A stretch of 64,000 nt of DNA from Sanyastnella coralliicola (GCF_030845195.1 NZ_CP132543.1:3427501-3491500), one strand, 5' to 3'. Positions 32,560-42,133 are shown, counted from the first letter of the stretch. A program made the numbers and translations. Notes: a model not told the origin generated them from the letters alone.

Positions 32560-33791
32560 CAGGTACGGAAACTACATACAACGTTGACCGCGTCCGCGCA
32601 CAATTCCCGATCCTCAATCAGGAAGTACATGGACGTCCGCTCGTATACTTCGATAACGCTGCTAGTAGCCAAAAACCAACCGCGGTTATTGAGGCGCTTC
32701 GTGAATACTACAATCACTACCACTCAAATATTCACCGAGGGGTGCACCACTTGGCACAGTTGGCCACTAGCGCTTACGAAGAGACTCGTACCAAGGTCAA
32801 GGCTCACCTTAACGCTTCTGCCCGTGAAGAGATCATCTTCACCTACGGAACAACAGATGGAATCAACCTCATCGCTCAGAGCTGGGGACGCAAGAATATT
32901 ACTGCGGGAGATCTCATCTTGATTTCAGCCTTGGAGCATCACTCGAATATGGTTCCATGGCAAATGATCGCTGAAGAAAAAGGCGCTCAAATCAAGGTCA
33001 TCCCAATGAATGATGCTGGAGAGCTAGATCAAGAGGCTTATGCCGAACTGTTGAAGGAAGAGCCAAAACTCGTTGCCTTCAACCACGTTAGCAATGCCTT
33101 AGGAACGGTCAATCCGGCCAAAGAAATGACGGCTGCTGCAAAACAAGCTGGAGCTACGGTGGTGATTGATGGAGCACAAGCTATTCCTCACCTCCAGGTA
33201 GATGTACAAGACCTTGATTGCGACTTCTACGCCTTTTCTGGCCACAAAGCATACGGGCCAACGGGTATTGGTATTCTTTATGGAAAACGAGAAGTACTCG
33301 AAGCTATGCCGCCTTGGCGCGGAGGAGGTGAAATGATTTCATCGGTGAGTTACGAGCGTTCAACCTACAATGATCTTCCGTACAAGTTCGAAGCAGGGAC
33401 TCCAAACATTGCAGATGGAATTGCCCTTGGTGTAGCCCTTGATTGGATGAATGGGATAGGCGTTTCGGCGATAGCCCAGCACGAACACGAACTCACCACA
33501 TACGCCACCGAGCAAATGCAAGCCATTGACGGCATGCGCTTCATTGGTACAGCGAAGGAGAAGGCTGGTGTGATTTCATTCTTAGTTGGAGATATCCACC
33601 CGTATGACCTGGGCACCTTGCTTGACCAAATGGGTGTGGCTGTTCGAACTGGACACCACTGTACAGAGCCACTCATGAACCGTTTGGGAATCCCGGGGAC
33701 GATCCGTGTTTCATTCGGCGCATACAACACTAAACACGAAATTGATCGTTATATAGTGGCGCTGGAACAGGGAGTTCGCATGCTCTCGTAG
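32556..33791 (+). CDS. sufS: Cysteine desulfurase SufS
   Basis: 411 residues, PLP enzyme that takes sulfur from cysteine for Fe-S assembly. Seen: VRAQFPILNQEVHGRPLVYF, NIHRGVHHLAQLAT, VIDGAQAIPHLQVDVQ, the PLP lysine in FSGHKAYGPTGIGILYG, the catalytic Cys loop RTGHHCTEPLM, and the end IRVSFGAYNTKHEID. It starts inside the stop of the preceding gene (ATGA). Confidence 0.97.
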   Translation: MTGTETTYNVDRVRAQFPILNQEVHGRPLVYFDNAASSQKPTAVIEALREYYNHYHSNIHRGVHHLAQLATSAYEETRTKVKAHLNASAREEIIFTYGTTDGINLIAQSWGRKNITAGDLILISALEHHSNMVPWQMIAEEKGAQIKVIPMNDAGELDQEAYAELLKEEPKLVAFNHVSNALGTVNPAKEMTAAAKQAGATVVIDGAQAIPHLQVDVQDLDCDFYAFSGHKAYGPTGIGILYGKREVLEAMPPWRGGGEMISSVSYERSTYNDLPYKFEAGTPNIADGIALGVALDWMNGIGVSAIAQHEHELTTYATEQMQAIDGMRFIGTAKEKAGVISFLVGDIHPYDLGTLLDQMGVAVRTGHHCTEPLMNRLGIPGTIRVSFGAYNTKHEIDRYIVALEQGVRMLS

Positions 33792-33809
33792 CGCCCCAAC
33801 CAAAACATC

Positions 33810-34589
33810 ATGAAGAAAACACTCGTCCTCAGCATCTGCCTGTCGCTGCTATCTACCCTTTCATTTGCGCAGATTAAAGAAGTCGGTGTCTCGTTTGGAG
33901 CACATCAAGATGTGTACTCCAATATGTCTATGAACTTCATGCGTGACCTCTCGTTATCGGATGAAGCATTCAACGTTGATCTTACCTCTTTCGAAGAAGA
34001 AACCTACGCCTACGTTGACGGAACCGTACTTAGTGGATTCGTTCACATTGAACGTCCTTCTATCAATGAAGGAGTTTCCAAAGAGTGGGTCATTGGAGCT
34101 CGTGTCATTTTTGACCGTGAAGCGATGGTTAGCTGGCACCGACCAGTGGTAGAAGAAGGTATTCAGTATCAAGACAGCTATGTGTTTTGCATCGTCGACA
34201 ATGAATTTGGCCTTACCGGATCACATTTGTGGCGCAAGGATGGTCGATTCTTTTCTGCTTATACCGGACTTGGAGCCAACCTCGGTATCACCTTCAATCC
34301 TGAGTTACTGCGCATCCGCCAGCAGTTCCCAGATTTCTCCGTAGAACAAGAAATCGATCCTGTATCTAATGAAGATCGCGTTGATATCATCACCTACCAG
34401 GCTCGCCATTCTGGCTATGCACGCATGATGGTACCCATTGGCGTTCAGGCGCACATTCTGAAGAAGGCTGTTTTCGGTTTAGAGTGGATGGGAGGCACCG
34501 GAGTGCATCAAGCATTTGGAGGTGACACCTACCATATTCGATTCAGTCACAACATCACCCTCCGACTGGGCTACAATTTCGTCCGCTAA
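33810..34589 (+). CDS. Secreted beta-barrel-like protein of unknown function between sufS and sufE
   Basis: 259 residues. Signal peptide MKKTLVLSICLSLLSTLSFAQ. The mature part is rich in alternating strands (VIGARVIFDREAMVSWHRPV, SAYTGLGANLGITFNPELL, IRFSHNITLRLGYNFVR), with a terminal VR after an aromatic strand, as in outer-membrane barrels. No family recognised. It starts 18 nt after sufS, so it is probably transcribed with the operon although sufE has its own -7 element behind it. Confidence 0.65.
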   Translation: MKKTLVLSICLSLLSTLSFAQIKEVGVSFGAHQDVYSNMSMNFMRDLSLSDEAFNVDLTSFEEETYAYVDGTVLSGFVHIERPSINEGVSKEWVIGARVIFDREAMVSWHRPVVEEGIQYQDSYVFCIVDNEFGLTGSHLWRKDGRFFSAYTGLGANLGITFNPELLRIRQQFPDFSVEQEIDPVSNEDRVDIITYQARHSGYARMMVPIGVQAHILKKAVFGLEWMGGTGVHQAFGGDTYHIRFSHNITLRLGYNFVR

Positions 34590-34638
34590 GCCCTGAACAT
34601 TCTACATTTTTGTGAGGTTCTTCTGCTAAAGCAATATG

Positions 34639-34646
34639 TATCTTTG
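34639..34646 (+). promoter_or_regulatory. Putative -7 element of sufE
   Basis: TATCTTTG, a perfect TAnnTTTG, only 9 nt before the sufE ATG at 34656. The transcript would be nearly leaderless. No -33 box at the standard distance was found. Confidence 0.4.
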
Positions 34647-34655
34647 CGGCAGCTT

Positions 34656-35081
34656 ATGAGTATTGAAGAGAAACAGCAAGAGGTCATTGAAGAATTCGCC
34701 TTCTTCGATGATTGGATGCAGAAGTACGAGCACATCATTGAATTAGGAAAGGAACTTCCCCTCATTGATGCTGCGAGTAAAGATGAAGACCACCTGATCA
34801 AGGGGTGCCAGTCACGTGTTTGGTTGAATGCCGAACGTAGCGATGACGGGACTGTCATTTTCACTGCAGATAGCGACGCCATCATCACCAAAGGGATGAT
34901 CGCTTTGATGGTCAGAGTTCTTTCAGGACAACGACCAGAAGACATCGCCAATGCTGACTTGCATTTCGTGAAGGAGATTGGCTTGCATGAGCACCTATCA
35001 CCAACACGCAGCAACGGCTTGGTTTCCATGATCAAGCAAATGAAATTCTACGGCGTTGCTTTTCAAGGAGCTCAGCAATAG
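34656..35081 (+). CDS. sufE: Sulfur acceptor SufE
   Basis: 141 residues from ATG 34656 (MSIEEKQQEVIEEFAFFDDW). It accepts sulfur from SufS on a conserved Cys, seen in LIKGCQSRVWL, and activates SufS. Also seen: YEHIIELGKELPLIDAA and the SPTRSNGLVSMI near the end. Length and motifs are standard. Confidence 0.95.
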   Translation: MSIEEKQQEVIEEFAFFDDWMQKYEHIIELGKELPLIDAASKDEDHLIKGCQSRVWLNAERSDDGTVIFTADSDAIITKGMIALMVRVLSGQRPEDIANADLHFVKEIGLHEHLSPTRSNGLVSMIKQMKFYGVAFQGAQQ

Positions 35082-35109
35082 TCGAGCAAATTGAACAATT
35101 TCGAACACT

Positions 35110-35514
35110 ATGCGTTTCCTATTCTCTAAGTCAACCAAAGAAAACGAAGTACCTTCGTCAACGGATAATTCGAAGACAAAAGAGGCTAACGCCACTATCG
35201 TTATGGATAAAAGAAAGATTGAGGACGAAATTGTTGTCGCATTGAAGACCATCTTCGATCCGGAGATCCCAGTTGATATCTATGAACTTGGACTGATCTA
35301 CGAAGTAAAGGTGAACGATGAGGGGAACGCATTCATCCAGATGACATTGACTTCTCCGAGCTGTCCAGTTGCTGAATCGCTTCCACTTGAAGTGGAGCAG
35401 AAAGCAGCGAAAGTCGAGGGTGTTTCTTCAGCTAAGGTTGACATCACATTTGATCCTCCTTGGACTCAGGATATGATGAGTGAAGAGGCCAAACTCGAAC
35501 TTGGGTTCCTTTAA
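35110..35514 (+). CDS. sufT: SUF-associated DUF59/MIP18 protein (SufT-like)
   Basis: 134 residues. DUF59/MIP18 fold: DEIVVALKTIFDPEIPVDIY, ELGLIYEVKVNDEG, the conserved Cys in TLTSPSCPVAESLP, and VDITFDPPWTQDMMSEEAKL. SufT helps cluster assembly or transfer to client enzymes. The first about 35 residues are a charged extension; an internal ATG at 35203 (MDKRKIEDEI) is an alternative start. Confidence 0.9.
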   Translation: MRFLFSKSTKENEVPSSTDNSKTKEANATIVMDKRKIEDEIVVALKTIFDPEIPVDIYELGLIYEVKVNDEGNAFIQMTLTSPSCPVAESLPLEVEQKAAKVEGVSSAKVDITFDPPWTQDMMSEEAKLELGFL

Positions 35515-35523
35515 TCAACCCTC

Positions 35524-36681
35524 ATGGCAGACGAACAACGCAAGAAACACATCGCCATCCTAGGCTCCACTGGTTCTATTGGAACACAAGCCCTGGAAGT
35601 GATGGAAGAACAAGCTGACCATTTTCAGGTCGAAGTATTGACCGCAGGAAACAACGCTGATCTCTTGATCGAGCAAAGCTTGAAGTTTCGTCCGAACGCT
35701 GTTGTTATTGCCAACGAAGACCATTTCGACAAAGTACGTGATGCTCTCTGGGATGCGGACATCAAGGTCTATGCCGGTCAAGAGGCGCTGACTCAGGTGG
35801 TTGAAATGGAAGAAATCGACATCGTGCTCACCGCACTCGTTGGTTTCGCTGGATTGAAGCCTACCATTTCTGCGATTGAAGCGGGCAAGCACATTGCACT
35901 GGCGAACAAGGAAACCCTTGTTGTTGCTGGTGATATTATTACAACGCTAGCGCGGAATAAAGGGGTAAACATCTACCCTGTTGACTCAGAGCACTCGGCT
36001 ATTTTCCAATGCCTTGTGGGCGAATGGAACAATCCGATTGAAAAGATCTACTTGACTGCTAGTGGTGGTCCTTTCCGAGGACGCACACGCGCTGATCTTG
36101 CGGAAGTAACTAAAGCGCAGGCGCTGAAGCATCCTAATTGGGACATGGGTGCGAAGATTACCATCGATTCTGCCAGCCTGATGAATAAAGGTCTGGAAGT
36201 GATTGAAGCCAAGTGGCTATTTGGCCTGAAAAACGAGCAGATCGATGTGATTGTACATCCGCAATCGATCATTCACAGTATTGCACAATTTGAAGACGGA
36301 AGCATGAAAGCGCAGATGGGCTTGCCTGATATGAAGCTCCCCATTCAATATGCACTCGGGTTCCCTGAGCGACTAAAGAATGACTTTCCACGATTTAACT
36401 TTTTAGACTATCCTCAGCTGACGTTTGAAGCTCCAGACAAAGAGACCTTCAAAAATCTTCAATTGGCCTTTGATGCCCTCGAAAAGGGCGGAAATATGCC
36501 ATGTGCATTGAATGCAGCCAATGAAGTAGCCGTAGAGTTGTTCCTGAAAGACCAAATTGGCTTCCTTGAGATGAGCGACGTGATTGCTAAAGCAATGCAC
36601 GCCACTCAATTCAAAGAAAAGCCGACAATAGATGATCTTATTGAGACCGACCGAGTTGCCAGAGCATTCGTTCGTCGTTAA
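35524..36681 (+). CDS. dxr: 1-deoxy-D-xylulose 5-phosphate reductoisomerase
   Basis: 385 residues, normal length. It converts DXP to MEP with NADPH, the committed step of the MEP isoprenoid pathway. Seen: NADPH loop AILGSTGSIGTQALEVM, ALANKETLVVAGD, VDSEHSAIFQCL (metal site), the flexible loop LTASGGPFRGRTRADL, HPNWDMGAKITIDSASLMNKG and NAANEVAVELFL. It starts 9 nt after sufT; linkage to SUF makes sense because the last two MEP enzymes (IspG, IspH) need Fe-S clusters. It overlaps the convergent secreted gene by 4 nt. Confidence 0.97.
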   Translation: MADEQRKKHIAILGSTGSIGTQALEVMEEQADHFQVEVLTAGNNADLLIEQSLKFRPNAVVIANEDHFDKVRDALWDADIKVYAGQEALTQVVEMEEIDIVLTALVGFAGLKPTISAIEAGKHIALANKETLVVAGDIITTLARNKGVNIYPVDSEHSAIFQCLVGEWNNPIEKIYLTASGGPFRGRTRADLAEVTKAQALKHPNWDMGAKITIDSASLMNKGLEVIEAKWLFGLKNEQIDVIVHPQSIIHSIAQFEDGSMKAQMGLPDMKLPIQYALGFPERLKNDFPRFNFLDYPQLTFEAPDKETFKNLQLAFDALEKGGNMPCALNAANEVAVELFLKDQIGFLEMSDVIAKAMHATQFKEKPTIDDLIETDRVARAFVRR

Positions 36682-39600
36682 TCACAAGTAGTTCCAAAGA
36701 ACGACAAGAATACAAGTAGATCGGCCGCATTGATCGTTCCATCGGCATTTCCATCCATTACACAAGTGCTTCCCTCTCCGCAGCTTTCAGGTGCGATATA
36801 TGCATTGTTTAATACAACAGTGCACATTGGGTTTTCCAAAACAGAGATGACAAGATTTCTTGCGGCACCTGTTGAAGGTTGATCAGGCACCACTTGATAC
36901 TGCACTTGGTCTGTAATAGGGAAAGGTTGTCCATTAATCAGGTAGGTAGTACCACCTACATTCGAAGCTTCTATTTCTAATGAGACTTCATGAGTGCCCG
37001 TGGCTGGATCACATGCTGAAACATCATCCACACTTACGGTTAGTGTACAACCAGGCACATCATCAGGCACCCAATCAAGGAATAGTTCATAACACCCAAC
37101 AGTATCAAAAGACGCTCCTTCACTGGCTTTGACATGGATAAAGTAGCTTCCAACCGCCAGTTCTTCTACGTACTGCTCAAGGAATTCAAAACTGTCAGAA
37201 TTATCTGCTGAAGCCAGTAACGTTTCATTATTCCATAGCTCCATTGTTAAGTCAGCGTGATTTGCTTGAGAAACTAGGTTCAAAAACATACTACCCGGAG
37301 CACTGATATTGACCATGTATATATCGACATCAGAAGCGCTGGAAATAGCCGCCTGCACGTTATCTTGTATTAAATCGAGCGACCATAAGCCAAGGGTGGT
37401 GGCAGAAGCCACAGTATTGTTTGGTTCAAAACTGCTTGAACAAATCAATCCGTCATAGAGCGCTTGACAATCCGCGTCCCAAAACGAATTACAACATGAG
37501 GGCTGTGCGGAAATAACCTGCTGGTAAATGGGGTTTTGATTTTCGAATACGTGCATCCCTGAATACGCTGTGAAGCACTGCCCACAGTAGTCAGAACTGT
37601 ATACGTGTAAGTCGAAATCTCCTTCGTCTCCGTTGATTCCCGTGATTGCCACGAAATAGGTCTCACCTTCTATCGTGGGTAATTGGTACGAAGCAAGTGC
37701 TCCCCCTATTGCAGAGTCGCTGTTACCAAGGCATTCCGGACTCGGACACTCACCGATGAATCCATAAATCTGTGCATTCCACGCATTACCCCTTTGAAGG
37801 ACATCAAAGTTAAATGTAGAGCCATCTCCGACGAATGTATACCAGATGGACCCGCTAGTAAATGACGTATTGTCACACTTTTGTCCAGTGTAAATAGGTT
37901 CGCCAATAGTAGAACCACTAAGCGTATCACCACAAGTTACAACCGGGGAAATCGCGCAATTTGGGAAGTAAAAGAACTCATAAGAAGACTGACATGAAGC
38001 ACTCCATTCTGCACAACAAGAAGGATTTAAGCTAACAACGGTATCAAATACCGGGTCATCGAGAGGAATATCCGCCTCACCAGAAATTAACGACTCGCAA
38101 TAACCACAGTTGTTTGGGTCTAGAATTGTCATCTCATAAGGATTGCTAAAATCCTCGTCTTCGTTGTTGTCAGCAATCATTATATACGCAGTTGTACCTG
38201 ACGGTACGAAGATCTCTCGGCTGAAATTCAACACTCCGAAAGGCCCATTTTCAGATGCAAAACTGACGTCGAGAATATAGTACTCATAACCTTCCCCATC
38301 ATCAAAATAGACCATGATTCCAGGTGCAGCATAGTGAATCGGATTCACGCCGTCACGATGGAACTCGAAAGACATTACTTCACCCGTTCCGTCAATTGAA
38401 CCCAGCCACATTTTCTTCGTCGTTTCGAACTCATTTCCTAGATCATCACTGTATTCGAACCCGTCAAACAAATCGAAACCTTCAGCGCATTGTACAGTGT
38501 TCGAACCGCAATTTACCGACTCACTTAAAGGGGTGATTTCGTCGAACAGCGCGACCTCTCTGATGTAATCATCACAGATGGCATCCCATCCAAGCAAACA
38601 ACACAAAGGGTTGGCATCGAGAGTGGCCTCCAATAGAGGAGAGTCTGATTCGACAGGGAACCCGGGAGCACTAAACTGACCGAAACAATCGACACAAAAT
38701 GGCGAGTATAATTCGAGATCAAGCCATTTAGACCCACTACCAGCAGCTATAGCCTCGACGAATATGTAATATCTCTTTCCTAACTCGGTAACTAGATTCT
38801 CTTGAATGAAGCCATTATTATCGCTTTCGGCTTGGTAAATCAAGCATTGATAATCACCTCCATCTTCTTCAACCACAGTTAAAAATGCGAATACTTCATC
38901 TGGCGAACCTGATCGGTCAATTGTTTGGATTGTATAGGTATCTCCATCTCCAATGAATGTCTGTGGCTTGAATTCATTCTGAATTGAAACATCTCCACAA
39001 GGTGTATTAAATTGAATTAAGCTCCCTTGAAGATTGGCGGGTTGAACTTCGATAGAAGTTGTGCTCCCACAAGGGAATGGTTCTGCAATGTCTTGAAGAA
39101 CATTATCTAAACTTTGGAACTGACTGCCAAAAGTCAAGTTCCAACTTGTATTCCGGAGCACATAATTCAATGGATTCGGAGTGTATGAGGGATAAACGAG
39201 CAATCGATATTCATCACCCAATTCTGCTATAAATTCTAAGTTGTAGGATCCTGATCCATTCGAAAGTGACAATTCACACTGCTGGTCCGTTTCATTCCAT
39301 AATACAGCCAAAACTGGATAGTTGTATTCGCACGGCTGGTATGAAAAAACGCCACAATTCTTCGTAAAGGATAGCATACCATCAAGATGAATCCAATGGC
39401 TACTTCCATCACCTATGAATTGAAAATACGCTGCATTTGAGCTCAAGTTTTGTAAGCAAGGGTTCATTGTGGCGTCCGGGAAACTAGAAGATTGGCCTAC
39501 CATCTCAAAGCCATCATAGAGAAGGAAAGGAGCCTCATTTGTGCCTTGTCCACTATTATTTCCTAAATCATCAAGATCTATAATTGAAACAGATGTCTCC

Positions 39601-40439
39601 GGTTCAACATCATTGGAGTCTTGATCATTGAGTTCAAAAACCAAGATGTATTCGGTGTTGATTTCAGTTGTGAATTCAACAGAGCGATTGGCCACATTCG
39701 ATTCCCACAAATCAGCGCCAATAATTGTAAAGGAATCATCATTATTCGTCTTCAAAACGTACAAGGTCCCTTCCCAAGGCTCAGCGTCACTATATGATAG
39801 GTTCACGGCAACGTCACCTCCTGTGCCGAAAAATTGATATGCCGCAAAATCAAACGCAGGGAACGTACTGCCCCCGGACGGCCGAAAATGCGCTCCATAA
39901 CCTGCTGAAATGATTGACGCAGCGTTAAACTCGGCAGTGCTCGAAACGCCATAGGCCAATGGTAATGTTAACAATCCCGATCGAACTTCGCTGATTTCAT
40001 TGCAAAAGCCATCAACATTCAACTGACAAAATATATCCTCCATATTCACAGCCGACACGGCCATAAGATAGCTCCGGCCTAAATCATATTGAAAGGTGAT
40101 TTCTGCGTGTCCCGCTTCTTCAACATTAGAGTTGTCATCCCACGCAACCGGAATTGGTACTGGACCGCTGTTGTCGAATAGATGAAGTTGAACATCTCCA
40201 TTTGGTTCACCAACCACGGGAGAGGTTGTAATTACTGTGTACTCACTTCGCGCTTCAAATTCAAACCAAACAGTTTTTCCTGTGATGGGATGAAGCGGAT
40301 CGTATTGAACAATGGGAACCGAACCTTGGCTTAGATCTACCGTGAAATCGTCGCACTGTTCGATGAATTGCTGTCCTACCATTGGGCAGGCTAAGCTTAG
40401 AATAAATAAGATTGTTAAGGTTAAATGCTTTGGCAACAT
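36678..40439 (-). CDS. Large secreted protein with three Cys-rich modules and a dockerin-like end
   Basis: 1253 residues. The start is ATG 40437-40439, giving the signal peptide MLPKHLTLTILFILSLACPMVG. The N-terminal half has several Ig/jelly-roll-like domains of about 130-150 residues (QVHLHLFDN-type and YLMAVSAVN-type strands). Three Cys-rich modules follow at about nt 38735-38560, 38110-37975 and 37590-37455, each C-x2-C, about 20 residues, then P-x-CC, W-x-A-x-C (PLCCLLGWDAIC, PSCCAEWSASC, PSCCNSFWDADC). A pre-peptidase-type beta-sandwich precedes the end (GSYFIHVKAS). The last 25 residues are one dockerin-like Ca loop (DGNADGTINAADLLVFLSFF). There is no T9SS domain. Confidence 0.7.
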   Translation of the reverse strand: MLPKHLTLTILFILSLACPMVGQQFIEQCDDFTVDLSQGSVPIVQYDPLHPITGKTVWFEFEARSEYTVITTSPVVGEPNGDVQLHLFDNSGPVPIPVAWDDNSNVEEAGHAEITFQYDLGRSYLMAVSAVNMEDIFCQLNVDGFCNEISEVRSGLLTLPLAYGVSSTAEFNAASIISAGYGAHFRPSGGSTFPAFDFAAYQFFGTGGDVAVNLSYSDAEPWEGTLYVLKTNNDDSFTIIGADLWESNVANRSVEFTTEINTEYILVFELNDQDSNDVEPETSVSIIDLDDLGNNSGQGTNEAPFLLYDGFEMVGQSSSFPDATMNPCLQNLSSNAAYFQFIGDGSSHWIHLDGMLSFTKNCGVFSYQPCEYNYPVLAVLWNETDQQCELSLSNGSGSYNLEFIAELGDEYRLLVYPSYTPNPLNYVLRNTSWNLTFGSQFQSLDNVLQDIAEPFPCGSTTSIEVQPANLQGSLIQFNTPCGDVSIQNEFKPQTFIGDGDTYTIQTIDRSGSPDEVFAFLTVVEEDGGDYQCLIYQAESDNNGFIQENLVTELGKRYYIFVEAIAAGSGSKWLDLELYSPFCVDCFGQFSAPGFPVESDSPLLEATLDANPLCCLLGWDAICDDYIREVALFDEITPLSESVNCGSNTVQCAEGFDLFDGFEYSDDLGNEFETTKKMWLGSIDGTGEVMSFEFHRDGVNPIHYAAPGIMVYFDDGEGYEYYILDVSFASENGPFGVLNFSREIFVPSGTTAYIMIADNNEDEDFSNPYEMTILDPNNCGYCESLISGEADIPLDDPVFDTVVSLNPSCCAEWSASCQSSYEFFYFPNCAISPVVTCGDTLSGSTIGEPIYTGQKCDNTSFTSGSIWYTFVGDGSTFNFDVLQRGNAWNAQIYGFIGECPSPECLGNSDSAIGGALASYQLPTIEGETYFVAITGINGDEGDFDLHVYSSDYCGQCFTAYSGMHVFENQNPIYQQVISAQPSCCNSFWDADCQALYDGLICSSSFEPNNTVASATTLGLWSLDLIQDNVQAAISSASDVDIYMVNISAPGSMFLNLVSQANHADLTMELWNNETLLASADNSDSFEFLEQYVEELAVGSYFIHVKASEGASFDTVGCYELFLDWVPDDVPGCTLTVSVDDVSACDPATGTHEVSLEIEASNVGGTTYLINGQPFPITDQVQYQVVPDQPSTGAARNLVISVLENPMCTVVLNNAYIAPESCGEGSTCVMDGNADGTINAADLLVFLSFFGTTCD

Positions 40440-40585
40440 AATTGAAATTATTTGGTTGCCGCAAATCACCGACTCAACTCGCCGTTTGAAAAGGAAACAG
40501 GGTCTACAAGGTATCTACAATGGTCGACATGACCTATCCTTAACGAAGCCTTACCCTCTGTCTATCTGTGTGTTAACTGTTATTT

Positions 40586-42127
40586 CTAGGTCGACAACCC
40601 CTTCAAGAAGGAAGGAAGTTCCGAAGCATCATTTAGACCTAATTTCTTTCGTAAACGGTACTTATTTTGAATTACCGATCGTTCAGATATTCCCAAAATT
40701 TCGGCAATTTCCATGTTTGAAAGGTCTAGCTTGATCAATGCTGATGTACGCTGTTCTCCTTGTGATAAGTCATTCGCGCAGTTGTGCAGTTTTTCGAAAA
40801 ACGACGGAAAGGCAAGATTAAACGTGCGCTTATAATTGTCCCAATCTTGGTTGGTGAGAATCTTCGAGCTTAACACCTCCTTCATTTCGTCATCAATCTC
40901 CACTTTCTTATAGCTTTCTAGCTCTTTTCGAATTTCCGCAATGCGTCTATTTCGCTCTAAGAGTCCTTTTGTTTGTTCTTCAAGCTCCTTTTTGAATCGA
41001 TCTAATTCTTCCTCTTGTTGCTTCAACTGAATATCAAGCAACTGCTTTTCTTGCACCTTCGATTTCAAACGCAATCGGAAGAACACCACGCTTCCAATCA
41101 GCAGAATTCCAAACAACGCCAGTGCCCCATAAGTCCTGAACAGCTCCTGATCCTTCAAAAGTTGTTCGTTTTCGAGCTCAACGATTTCCTTTTCTTTCTT
41201 CTCTATTTCATATACCGTGGTGAGCGTATTGATATAGCGTTCGCTTTCTTGTTTGTTTGATTCTTCTACTAAACCTTGATTAAGTTTTAGCCAATAAAGC
41301 GCACTATCTGGAGCGTTCAATGCTTCATAAGCAGCTGCTAATTGCTTAGAAGCAAACCTCTGTTGACGCTTATTCTCTATGACTACCGCTTTATCATAAC
41401 ACCAGATAAGCAATTCTTTGGCCTCTTTAGGTTCTCCTGTTTGAATCAACGCTTGACCTTGATTGCTGTATAAGTGTATTTGATCTAACACGGCCTGATT
41501 ATATGCGAAGGTTTTTGCTTGATGGTAAATACGAAGAGCCTCAGGATAATCTTCATTTCGAAACGCCGCAATACCTTTATTAAGCAAGAGCGAAAAACGC
41601 AACGTAGAATCTTCAACTTCACTTAGTAATTGATCAAACAAGGCAATGGCCTCTTTGGGATTGCCGTTTGCCGACCAATTCCCTCCAAGATTATTCGCAG
41701 CAAGCACCCACCCCATATCATCTCCATTCTTTTTTGAGACGGACATCGCCTCGGTAAGGTATGTTTCCGCTTTATCAAATTGGCCAAGTTTCTGATAGAC
41801 GATTCCCAAGTTGATGTTAAGGGATATGGTCGCTTCCACATCCCCTTGTTCCTCTCTCACTTTTAGAACTCCTAAATAGAGTTCAACAGCTTTATTCAGA
41901 AAGCCGAGTTGTTCATAAACAATCCCTTTAATTTCTAGACCCTGAAGGCGTTTTTCTTCGTCGCCTTTTGCGGTAGCTAACGCAATGGCTTCATCAACTT
42001 TATCTAAGCTTTCATTTGGGTTCGTTTGCCAACCGTACCATGCTTCATCAAGCAAAGCGTCAATTTCTTGAGCGTAAGAACCCGAAAAGAAAAAAAGGAT
42101 TAAGCACGTTACAACCAGTTTTTTCAT
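40586..42127 (-). CDS. Membrane TPR regulator with LuxR-type HTH
   Basis: 513 residues. Signal peptide or anchor at residues 1-20 (KKLVVTCLILFFFSGSYAQ). Residues about 40-290 are TPR repeats (GIVYQKLGQFDKAETYLTEA, LAANNLGGNWSANGNPKEA). A membrane segment lies near residue 335 (YGALALFGILLIGSVVFF), then a long coiled coil (LLDIQLKQQEEELDRFKKEL). The C-terminus is a LuxR/GerE-type helix-turn-helix (DLSQGEQRTSALIKLDLSNM, EIAEILGISERSVIQNKYRL). Such TPR-TM-HTH proteins are common Bacteroidota one-component regulators, with the sensor outside and the HTH inside. Target unknown; the downstream large secreted gene, 146 nt away on the same strand, is a candidate. Confidence 0.8.
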   Translation of the reverse strand: MKKLVVTCLILFFFSGSYAQEIDALLDEAWYGWQTNPNESLDKVDEAIALATAKGDEEKRLQGLEIKGIVYEQLGFLNKAVELYLGVLKVREEQGDVEATISLNINLGIVYQKLGQFDKAETYLTEAMSVSKKNGDDMGWVLAANNLGGNWSANGNPKEAIALFDQLLSEVEDSTLRFSLLLNKGIAAFRNEDYPEALRIYHQAKTFAYNQAVLDQIHLYSNQGQALIQTGEPKEAKELLIWCYDKAVVIENKRQQRFASKQLAAAYEALNAPDSALYWLKLNQGLVEESNKQESERYINTLTTVYEIEKKEKEIVELENEQLLKDQELFRTYGALALFGILLIGSVVFFRLRLKSKVQEKQLLDIQLKQQEEELDRFKKELEEQTKGLLERNRRIAEIRKELESYKKVEIDDEMKEVLSSKILTNQDWDNYKRTFNLAFPSFFEKLHNCANDLSQGEQRTSALIKLDLSNMEIAEILGISERSVIQNKYRLRKKLGLNDASELPSFLKGLST

Positions 42128-42133
42128 AAGCAC

